DNA from: Erythrobacter sp. UBA3075
GTDB lineage: Bacteria > Pseudomonadota > Alphaproteobacteria > Sphingomonadales > Sphingomonadaceae
Reading direction: 5' to 3'
Length of the DNA: 6,750 bases
Assembly: GCA_002367375.1 (NCBI GenBank)
Contig: DFBR01000034.1
Coordinates: 1 to 6,750 of the forward strand
Every line of letters begins with the position of its first letter. The first letter of the stretch is position 1. The notes below the pieces were generated by a model that was not told where the DNA came from, did no database searches, and was given only the letters and a program-made list of their open reading frames with translations. The translations under genes were made by a program, and so were the position numbers. Shown here piece by piece: positions 1 to 6,324 of the stretch.

Positions 1-1
1 C

Positions 2-538
2 ACCGTAGACATCGGAAGCGGCGAAGCAGACCGCTGGGCGCATTATGCGGTCTACGCCGAAAGTGTTAGTAATCTCGGCACGCCGGTCTTCCCGCGCAGC
101 CTGTTCGATGCGGTGCTCGATACGCTTGATGGCGATATCCTGACCATTCGGCACGAAGGCGGAGCGGTTGCCAGTGTACTGTCGCTCTATCACGATGGTG
201 CGGTCATGCCCTATTGGGGTGGCGGAACCTGGGACGCGCGCCGTTTGCGGGCCAATGACCGGATGTATTACGCGCTTATGCTCCATGCCCGTCAGCGGGG
301 CTGTGATCGGTTTGATTTTGGACGCAGCAAAACCGGCAGCGGCGCCTATAGCTTCAAGAAGAACTGGGGCTTCGATCCTCAGCCATTGTCCTATGCCAGT
401 TGGACCGCGCCGGGACACGAGGCCCGCGATGCCGACCCGACGAGCGCGCAGCACCAGTCGCGCATCGCGCTATGGAAGAAACTACCGCTGCCCGTGGCCA
501 ACCGGCTCGGTCCGATCATCGCGAGGGGGCTGGGGTGA
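2..538 (+). CDS. FemAB-related protein, PEP-CTERM/exosortase A system-associated (C-terminal part, 5' end off window)
   Basis: The reading frame is open from base 2 to the TGA at 536-538, giving 178 residues. The GTG at 113 is internal and not the start, because recognisable family sequence lies before it. Family members are about 330-350 residues, so roughly the C-terminal half is seen. It resembles the GNAT-fold FemAB-like proteins tied to PEP-CTERM gene clusters. Visible family-like blocks are AESVSNLGTPVFPRSLF (fragment residues 19-35), MPYWGGGTW (69-77) and the strongly typical FGRSKTGSGAYSFKKNWGF (106-124). True FemABX enzymes transfer amino acids from aminoacyl-tRNA to peptidoglycan precursors. 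The acceptor and donor of this subgroup are unknown, so any aminoacyl or acyl transfer to a polysaccharide or cell-envelope component is inference. Its stop overlaps the start of the sugar transferase by four bases, which places it in the same operon. Identity of the subfamily is confident; biochemical role is not. Confidence 0.88.
   Translation, partial: TVDIGSGEADRWAHYAVYAESVSNLGTPVFPRSLFDAVLDTLDGDILTIRHEGGAVASVLSLYHDGAVMPYWGGGTWDARRLRANDRMYYALMLHARQRGCDRFDFGRSKTGSGAYSFKKNWGFDPQPLSYASWTAPGHEARDADPTSAQHQSRIALWKKLPLPVANRLGPIIARGLG
523..529 (+). promoter_or_regulatory. Ribosome binding site for the sugar transferase
   Basis: The purine run GAGGGGG lies five bases before the GTG at 535 and sits inside the last codons of the FemAB-like gene. 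It supports the GTG start rather than the far-upstream in-frame start at 400, and it suits reinitiation by ribosomes that finish the preceding gene. This is a sequence-match call only. Confidence 0.6.
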
Positions 539-1758
539 GCGGCGAGATACTCTTTCTTGCGCATCGCCTGCCATTTCCGCCGGACCGGGGCGACAAGATA
601 CGCTCGCACCATGTGCTGAAGGCGCTTGCCCCAATTGCGCCGGTTCATGTCGGCTGTCTGGCAGAGGATGCGCGCGATCTGGCGCATGAGCACGAATTGG
701 CTGCGCTTGCCGCTTCGCATTGTATGCCGCTGCGTTCCAAGCCGCTGCCCTTGGCGGGGATTGAGGCGCTGGGCCGCTCTGAATCGATCAGCTTTGCGGC
801 ATTCCGCTCCGACAGGCTGCGGCGCTGGGTGGAGCAGACGTTGGCAGAGCGCAATATCGCGGCGATTTATGTGTTTTCCGGCCAGATGGGGCAATATGTG
901 CCAGCTGATTGGCATGGCCGCCTCGTGGTTGATCTGGTCGATGTCGATTCGGCCAAATTCGATGCTTACGCCAAGGCCGGATCAGGCCCGCGTGCCTGGA
1001 TTGATGCGCGTGAAGGGCGGATGCTTCGCCGGGTGGAAGCGGATCTTGCGAGGCGCGCAGATGAGACATTGCTGGTGAGCGATGCCGAAGCCGCGCTGCT
1101 GCGCTCACGCGTACCGGGCCAGGCGAGCATTCGAGCGCTGCGCAATGGAATTGATTGTGAAGCCTTTGATCCGGCAAATGTGCAACCGCACTCTGCGCTG
1201 GCTTCAGATGGCCCACATATCGTCTTCACCGGGCAAATGGACTACGCACCCAACATCGCGGCAGTCGCCCGTATGGCGCGCGCGATCATGCCCGAAGTTC
1301 GTCGCTCGCTGCCAGAAGCACGATTTCATGTCGTTGGCCGCGCTCCGACGCGCGAGGTGCAGGCGCTGCACGGCGAAAATGGAACCCGGATCATCGGCGA
1401 AGTACCCGATACGCGCCCATGGCTTGCCGGGGCTGACATCGTTGTTGCGCCGCTGACCATCGCGCGCGGTGTGCAGAACAAAGTGCTCGAAGCGATGGCC
1501 ATGGCGCGGCCGGTCGTTGTTTCGCCGGAGGCTGCAACTGGCATTGATGCCCAGAGCAATAGCCAATTAGTGATCGCTGAGAGCGACGCTGCCTTTGTGG
1601 CCAATATCTTGGGGTTAACAACCGAGGCGAAGGTCGCGAAAGAATTGGGGCAGGCCGCGCGCCATTTCGTGCAGCAGACCATGAGCTGGCCTGCCATGTT
1701 GGCCGACCTGCCCGCGTTGATGGGCTTTGACGGTGGAACCCGGCGCGATGCGGCTTGA
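535..1758 (+). CDS. PEP-CTERM/EpsH1 system-associated sugar transferase (GT4-like glycosyltransferase)
   Basis: This 407-residue protein resembles the TIGR03087-type sugar transferase (called stp1 in that model) found beside exosortase A. It has a two-lobed GT-B layout. The N-terminal lobe opens at once with LFLAHRLPFPPDRGDKIRSH (residues 6-25), the usual start of this family. The C-terminal donor-binding lobe carries FTGQMDYAPN (231-240), VVGRAPT (266-272), IIGEVPDTRPWLAGADIVVAPL (in the 286-307 region) and the GVQNKVLEAMAMARPVV segment (312-328), where the Glu of a GT4-type nucleotide-sugar site is expected. It should act in the cytoplasm, moving a sugar from a nucleotide donor to a lipid-linked polysaccharide precursor; donor and acceptor cannot be told from sequence. 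The GTG start overlaps the FemAB-like stop (GTGA, 535-538) and has a good Shine-Dalgarno. The frame is open back to 400, but that extra part only mirrors the FemAB-like gene. Confidence 0.92.
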   Translation: MSGEILFLAHRLPFPPDRGDKIRSHHVLKALAPIAPVHVGCLAEDARDLAHEHELAALAASHCMPLRSKPLPLAGIEALGRSESISFAAFRSDRLRRWVEQTLAERNIAAIYVFSGQMGQYVPADWHGRLVVDLVDVDSAKFDAYAKAGSGPRAWIDAREGRMLRRVEADLARRADETLLVSDAEAALLRSRVPGQASIRALRNGIDCEAFDPANVQPHSALASDGPHIVFTGQMDYAPNIAAVARMARAIMPEVRRSLPEARFHVVGRAPTREVQALHGENGTRIIGEVPDTRPWLAGADIVVAPLTIARGVQNKVLEAMAMARPVVVSPEAATGIDAQSNSQLVIAESDAAFVANILGLTTEAKVAKELGQAARHFVQQTMSWPAMLADLPALMGFDGGTRRDAA

Positions 1759-3304
1759 TGCGATCTCGCCGCAACGCGCGCTGATCGCGGACAGTATTGC
1801 GCCCCATTGGCGACGCCCGCTGATGCAGCTTGCGCTGGCGTGGGCGACAATCTTCCTGCTTTTCGCTCCCGATTGGGCAGAGATGGCGGTCCATTGGTGG
1901 AACAGTTCCACCTACAATCACATCCTGCTCGTCCCACCGATCCTTGTCTGGCTTGTCTGGCAACGCGCGGCAGAGCTCACAAAGCTTACTCCGCATGCTT
2001 GGTGGCCGGGCCTAATCGCATTTGCAGGCGCGCTGTTCCTGTGGCTGCTGGGCGATATCTCCGGTCTTGCAACGGCGACGCATCTGGGCGTGGTGTTGGC
2101 ACTTCAGTCAGCGGTGCTTACCATGTTGGGGCCGCGAGTGAGCTGGGCGCTGCTGTTTCCGCTCTGCTATGGCCTGTTCCTTGTGCCGATCGGCGATGAA
2201 CTGGTGCCTGCGCTCCAGATGGTCACCGCCGAAATCACTATCGCGCTGACCATGGCGAGCGGTATCCCTGCACATATCGAAGGCGTGTTTATCGATACCC
2301 CTGCGGGCCTGTTTGAGGTGGCAGAGGCGTGTTCGGGCGTGAAATTCCTCATCGCCATGATCGCGCTCGGCACGCTCGTGGCGCATGTCTGCTTCCGGTC
2401 GTGGTGGCGGCGCGGGGGATTTATGGCGCTGGCGATTATCATTCCGATCCTTGCCAACGGCGTGCGCGCGTGGGGCACGATCTATATCGCGCAATCGCAA
2501 GGCGTCGCTTTTGCCGCCGGGTTCGATCACATTGTCTATGGCTGGGTGTTCTTCGCGCTGGTGATGGGCTTGTTGCTCGCCATCGCGTGGAAGTTTTTTG
2601 ACCGCAAGGTCGACGCGCCGTTCATCGATGGGGAGCGGATTGCGCGCATGACGGTGTTCACGCCGTTTGAGCAGCGCTCAACGAATGGCTGGAAGGTGCC
2701 AGCTTCTCTGGCCGCGATGGCGCTTTTGACGCTTGCATGGTCGACTGCGGCGCAATCTCTCGAAGCGCACATTGCCGAGCCCATCGCGCTTCCTGAAGTT
2801 GATGGCTGGACGCGTGTTTCACCTGCTCACTCCCATCAATGGCAGCCGCGAATGGGCGGTGCAGACCAGATTGAGAGGGCAAGTTACCAGAACGCACAGG
2901 GCCGCGTTGTGGACGTGGTTTACGCGCTCTACGCCGCCCAGTCCGAAGGCCGCGAAGCTGGTTCTGCGGGGCAGGGGGCATTACCGGTGGACAGCGACTG
3001 GCGTTGGTTGTCCGCAACCACTGCTCATGATGGTGTGGCTGGCGAGCGCATTCAGGCGCTCGGAACACATCGCCGCGTGGCGGAAACTTGGTTCCGTATG
3101 GGCGATTGGAGTGGAGGAAGCCTGCTGCGCCTCAAACTTCTCACCATGCGTGATCGCCTGTTTTTGCGGGCGCGCCCCACTGTCATGCTGATCCTTTCAG
3201 CGGAAGAGCGGCAAGGCGACGAGGGGACTCAGGCTATCGCCGACTTCCGCTCTTCCACCGACGACCTGAATGAATGGATGGACCGCGCGCGCGGCGTGGA
3301 TTAA
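1748..3304 (+). CDS. xrtA: Exosortase A with fused C-terminal EpsI domain
   Basis: This 518-residue inner-membrane protein is an exosortase, the enzyme that processes the C-terminal PEP-CTERM tail (short motif, membrane helix, basic end) of exported proteins. About eight hydrophobic helices span residues 24-282. The proposed catalytic residues are all present: Cys195 in EACSGVKF, Arg240 in ANGVRAWG, and His261 in GFDHIVYGW. A further hydrophobic stretch (about 318-336) leads into an EpsI-type domain (about 340-518, see separate entry). ATG 1748 overlaps the sugar transferase by 11 bases and has a GGTGGA (1732-1737) ten bases upstream. In-frame TTG 1727 and GTG 1733 would add seven or five residues and cannot be excluded. 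The sorted proteins are not encoded here; in sphingomonads they typically end in a PEPxxWA-CTERM tail. EpsI-less exosortases of other types were considered, but the EpsI domain and the neighbours favour the XrtA class. Confidence 0.95.
   Translation: MRLDAISPQRALIADSIAPHWRRPLMQLALAWATIFLLFAPDWAEMAVHWWNSSTYNHILLVPPILVWLVWQRAAELTKLTPHAWWPGLIAFAGALFLWLLGDISGLATATHLGVVLALQSAVLTMLGPRVSWALLFPLCYGLFLVPIGDELVPALQMVTAEITIALTMASGIPAHIEGVFIDTPAGLFEVAEACSGVKFLIAMIALGTLVAHVCFRSWWRRGGFMALAIIIPILANGVRAWGTIYIAQSQGVAFAAGFDHIVYGWVFFALVMGLLLAIAWKFFDRKVDAPFIDGERIARMTVFTPFEQRSTNGWKVPASLAAMALLTLAWSTAAQSLEAHIAEPIALPEVDGWTRVSPAHSHQWQPRMGGADQIERASYQNAQGRVVDVVYALYAAQSEGREAGSAGQGALPVDSDWRWLSATTAHDGVAGERIQALGTHRRVAETWFRMGDWSGGSLLRLKLLTMRDRLFLRARPTVMLILSAEERQGDEGTQAIADFRSSTDDLNEWMDRARGVD
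2765..3301 (+). other. EpsI-like domain encoded in the 3' third of xrtA
   Basis: Residues about 340-518 of the exosortase reading frame follow a hydrophobic segment (318-336) and have no further membrane helix, so they likely sit in the periplasm. The pattern is that of the EpsI family (TIGR02914): LPEVDGWTRV at 348-357, then the WQPRMGGADQIERASY stretch (365-380), then VVDVVYALYAAQSEGREA (387-404), and a late WFRMGDWSGG (448-457). In methanol-grown Methylobacillus, epsI is a separate gene of the polysaccharide cluster; in many XrtA proteins it is a C-terminal extension. Its molecular role is unknown. Domain borders are estimated by eye. Confidence 0.8.
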
Positions 3305-3315
3305 CGCAGCCACCC

Positions 3316-5211
3316 ATGTGCGGGATCGCAGGTCTTTTTCATACAGGAACCATCAAGCCGGTTGATCCAGCGCGGGTTGAGCGGATGTGCGACGTGCTCG
3401 CCCATCGCGGGCCTGACGGCTCAGGGGTCTGGACCGCACCCGGCGTAGGGCTGGGGCATCGCCGCCTGGCAATTATCGACCTCGATGGTTCACCGCAGCC
3501 GATGCATTCGGCTGATGAACGCGCAGTGGTTGTCTTCAATGGCGAAATTTACAATTTCCGCGAATTGCGCCGTGAGCTTGAGGGCTATGGCGTGCAGTTC
3601 AAGACCGATGGTGATACCGAGGTAATCCTTGCCGCCTGGCAACGCTGGGGTGAGGATTGCGCGGCGCATCTGGACGGCATGTTCAGCTTCGCGATCTACG
3701 ACCGGGCCGATCGCACGCTGTTCCTCGCCCGCGACCGGTTTGGTGTGAAACCGCTGTTCTTTGCAGAATTGTCCGATGGTTCACTGGCATTTGCGTCTGA
3801 ATTAAAGGGCTTGCTCGCGCACCCTTTGCTGCGGCGCGAGGTCGATCCGCTGGCAATCGAGGATTACATGACCTGGGGCTACGTCCCCGATCACCGATCT
3901 ATCCTGCGCGGAGTTCGCAAGCTGCCGGCGGGTCATAGCCTGTTGCTCAAGCATGACATGCCATTGCCGTCGCCACGGCAGTATTGGGACATCAGCTTCG
4001 AGAAACGCCACAAGGCAAAGCCGCGTGATCTGGAGGCGGAGCTGCTGCATCATTTGCAGCAGGCGGTCGAAAGCCGCATGGTCTCTGACGTGCCGCTGGG
4101 CGCATTTCTATCGGGCGGCGTGGACAGTTCTGCCGTGGTCGCCTTCATGGCCGGGGCAGGGCGCGGCAAGGTGCGGACATGCTCTATCGGGTTTGACGTT
4201 GCCAGCGCCGACGAGACGAGCCATGCCGAATCGGTCGCGCGCCTGTTCGATACCGATCATGCCAGCCGCACAGTCAGCGCAGATCAGTTTGACGCGATCG
4301 ACACCATTGCGGGTATGTTTGACGAGCCTTTCGCCGACGCCTCCGCCTTGCCAACTTGGCGGGTGTGCCAATTGGCGCGCGAGAGTGTGACGGTGGCGCT
4401 GTCTGGCGATGGCGCGGATGAGGCGTTCGCTGGTTACCGCCGTCAGGTGTTCCATGCGCATGAGGAGCGGGTCCGCGGTCTGATCCCGCGCGGCGTTCGG
4501 TCCAGAATGTTGGGGCCGCTCGGCGATGTTTTCCCCAAGCTCGATTGGGCGCCGCGCCCGCTGCGCGCCAAATCGACCTTGCAGTCACTCGCCGGGTCTG
4601 GAGCGGACGGATATGCGAGGGCGCTGTCAGTTGTGCCGCCCGACATCAGGCATGGCCTGTATAGCGATAGCTTGCACAAGCAGATTGGCGGCTATCGCGG
4701 TGAGACTCCATTGGCGGAGATGATGGCGTCGGCTCCGGCGCGTTCGGGCCTTGATGCCGCGCAATATGCTGACCTGAAGTTCTGGTTGCCGGGTGACATC
4801 CTGACCAAGGTTGATCGCACCAGCATGGCGGTGAGTCTGGAAGCGCGCGAACCGCTGCTCGACCATCGGCTTGTGGAGTTTGCGGCGGGCCTGCCCGAAG
4901 GGCTGCGTGTGAAGCGGTCCCAAGGCAAATGGCTGCTCAAGAAGTCGATGGAGCGCTATCTGCCCGACGACATTCTGTACCGGCCCAAGCAGGGCTTCGT
5001 TACGCCGATTGCCGAGTGGTTTCGCGGTCCGTTGACGGGCAAGGCGCGCGGTATTTCCAAGAGCGCGATGCTGGCCCGTACCGGATGGTTCGACAACGCC
5101 CGCATCGCCGAGATCGCCGAGGCGCATATCGCTGGGAAGTCGGATCATTCGCGGCTGCTGTGGCAATTGCTGATGCTGGATCGCTCGCTCGCGCGGCTCG
5201 GCATTAGCTAA
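3316..5211 (+). CDS. Exosortase A system-associated amidotransferase 1 (asparagine synthase-like, glutamine-hydrolysing)
   Basis: This 631-residue protein has the two-domain plan of class II asparagine synthetase (AsnB) and fits the TIGR03108-type enzymes of PEP-CTERM loci in order and length. The N-terminal glutaminase domain (about 2-210) starts MCGIAG, so Cys2 becomes the nucleophile after Met removal; RGPDGSG (31-37) and FNGEIYNFRELR (74-85) bind glutamine. The synthetase domain has the ATP pyrophosphatase loop SGGVDSS (266-272), SGDGADE (363-369) and KVDRTSM (498-504). Ammonia from glutamine would be passed to an adenylated carboxyl group. In these clusters the acceptor is thought to be a polysaccharide or precursor rather than free aspartate, but it is unproven. 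The start is fixed by the need for Cys2: an in-frame ATG at 3274 would bury it. The gene follows xrtA after 11 bases, with only a weak GTGGA (3296-3300) as ribosome site, so it may depend on coupled translation. Ordinary asparagine synthesis is the alternative. Confidence 0.93.
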   Translation: MCGIAGLFHTGTIKPVDPARVERMCDVLAHRGPDGSGVWTAPGVGLGHRRLAIIDLDGSPQPMHSADERAVVVFNGEIYNFRELRRELEGYGVQFKTDGDTEVILAAWQRWGEDCAAHLDGMFSFAIYDRADRTLFLARDRFGVKPLFFAELSDGSLAFASELKGLLAHPLLRREVDPLAIEDYMTWGYVPDHRSILRGVRKLPAGHSLLLKHDMPLPSPRQYWDISFEKRHKAKPRDLEAELLHHLQQAVESRMVSDVPLGAFLSGGVDSSAVVAFMAGAGRGKVRTCSIGFDVASADETSHAESVARLFDTDHASRTVSADQFDAIDTIAGMFDEPFADASALPTWRVCQLARESVTVALSGDGADEAFAGYRRQVFHAHEERVRGLIPRGVRSRMLGPLGDVFPKLDWAPRPLRAKSTLQSLAGSGADGYARALSVVPPDIRHGLYSDSLHKQIGGYRGETPLAEMMASAPARSGLDAAQYADLKFWLPGDILTKVDRTSMAVSLEAREPLLDHRLVEFAAGLPEGLRVKRSQGKWLLKKSMERYLPDDILYRPKQGFVTPIAEWFRGPLTGKARGISKSAMLARTGWFDNARIAEIAEAHIAGKSDHSRLLWQLLMLDRSLARLGIS

Positions 5212-6323
5212 CTGACGCGGCCATGGCCTAGCGCCATATAGTCTGTGCTTTGCATTTCCTTGAGGCGGCTGACGGTCCGGTCGAACTCGAATGCACCGTC
5301 GCCTTTCTGGTACAGCTCTTCCGGCACTGTTTCGGCAGTTGCGAATAGCTTCACACCATTCTCATACAGCCCGTCGATCAGCTTGGTGAAGCGGATTGCT
5401 TCATTGCGGTTCTCTGGCCCCATGCGCGGGATCGCGACGACGATGACCGAGTGATATTCCCGGGCAATTGCTAGATAATCCGCCGCGCCGCGGTTTTCTC
5501 CGCACAACCGCTTGAAACTGAAGACAGCAACGCCTTTCAGGCTCTTGGGTACGAACAAGGTTCGTCCGCCGCCAAGTTCAAGTTCGCCGCTGGGAACGTG
5601 CTCAGCATCTTCTGGCGCATAGTCGGTCAGACGGAAGAAGGCCTCTCGTACCTGCGCCGTTGCGGTGTCTCCGACGGGCGTATGCCAGGTTGCGAGATCA
5701 CCGAGACGGTCGAGCCGGTAATCGGTCGGGCCGTTCAATGGCACCACGTCCATTTCTGCTTCGACCAAGTCTATGAAAGGCAAGAATAGCGAGCGGTTGA
5801 GACCGTCTTTGTAGAGGTCTGATGGCGGGCGGTTGCTCGTGGTTACGATGGTCACGCCTTCATCAACCATCAGTGCTGTAAACAGCCGCGCCATGATCGC
5901 CGCATCGGCGGTGTTAGTTACCACCATTTCGTCAAAGGCGAGGCAGCGGATATCGGCAGCAAGCCGTTTCGCTACGCGCCGTACTGGCCCTTCGGTTTGG
6001 ACTTCGCGCTCCTCGCGTAGCAACGCATCGACTTCTAGCATGAAGGCATGGAAATGGACGCGGCGTTTCTCTTTGATGTTCAGCGTCGTGACGAACAGAT
6101 CCATCAGCATGGATTTGCCGCGTCCCACGCCGCCCCACATATAAACGCCCTGCGGCGATGCCTTGCGGCGACCGAAAAACTGCCCGAGCAATCCGCCCGG
6201 CGTATCCGCTTCCAGATCTTTCTGGAGTTGATCGAGCCGTGCGGCGGCGGCCCGCTGGTCCGGATCGGGTTGCAGTTCTCCGGCGGCGACCAGCTTTTCA
6301 TATTGTGCGAGCAGTCCGCTCAT
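5208..6323 (-). CDS. zapE: Cell division protein ZapE (AFG1/LACE1-family ATPase)
   Basis: This 371-residue AAA-like P-loop ATPase is full length for the family. It shows Walker A GGVGRGKS (64-71), Walker B CLAFDEM (127-133), the TTSNRPP sensor-like block (161-167) with Asn164, the PFIDLV segment (182-187), and the C-terminal FDRTVSRLKEM (347-357) whose arginines are typical of AFG1-type proteins. In Escherichia coli ZapE associates with the FtsZ ring and matters under low oxygen or heat; the mitochondrial relative AFG1 helps turn over respiratory-chain subunits. Its alphaproteobacterial role is less studied. The ATG at 6323-6321 lies one base past the stop of the upstream thioesterase, with no clear Shine-Dalgarno, which suggests coupled translation. 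Its TAG overlaps the amidotransferase TAA on the other strand. It is not expected to work with the exosortase genes; the two operons merely converge. Confidence 0.95.
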   Translation of the reverse strand: MSGLLAQYEKLVAAGELQPDPDQRAAAARLDQLQKDLEADTPGGLLGQFFGRRKASPQGVYMWGGVGRGKSMLMDLFVTTLNIKEKRRVHFHAFMLEVDALLREEREVQTEGPVRRVAKRLAADIRCLAFDEMVVTNTADAAIMARLFTALMVDEGVTIVTTSNRPPSDLYKDGLNRSLFLPFIDLVEAEMDVVPLNGPTDYRLDRLGDLATWHTPVGDTATAQVREAFFRLTDYAPEDAEHVPSGELELGGGRTLFVPKSLKGVAVFSFKRLCGENRGAADYLAIAREYHSVIVVAIPRMGPENRNEAIRFTKLIDGLYENGVKLFATAETVPEELYQKGDGAFEFDRTVSRLKEMQSTDYMALGHGRVS

Positions 6324-6324
6324 T

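Noticed and set aside
400..534. Upstream extension of the sugar transferase to an earlier in-frame start
   Set aside because: The family's conserved N-terminus begins directly after GTG 535, which has a good ribosome site. The added 45 residues are only the alternate frame of the FemAB-like gene.
168..689. Plus-strand open frame of 173 codons across the FemAB-like/sugar transferase junction
   Set aside because: It overlaps two recognised genes in another frame, and its product is Arg/Ser/Cys-rich with no family likeness.
1326..1996. Long minus-strand open frames opposite the end of the sugar transferase gene and the start of xrtA (up to about 200 codons)
   Set aside because: Their translations are rich in Arg, Ala, Ser and Pro with no recognisable domain, and they oppose two well-supported genes. 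They are explained by G+C-rich codon use.
3274..3315. Upstream ATG for the amidotransferase
   Set aside because: It would add 14 residues before MCGIAG and prevent Cys2 from becoming the N-terminal nucleophile needed for glutamine hydrolysis.
4627..5166. Minus-strand open frame of 179 codons opposite the amidotransferase
   Set aside because: It mirrors a conserved synthetase domain, its protein has no family features, and no separate ribosome site is apparent.
5219..5237. Palindrome GGCCATGGCC (5219-5228) and a small hairpin ATGGC-CTAGC-GCCAT (5223-5237) just inside the 3' end of zapE, considered as a bidirectional terminator
   Set aside because: The stem is only five base pairs, there is no T-run after it on either strand, and the bases are coding. 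A chance G+C-rich palindrome is more likely.
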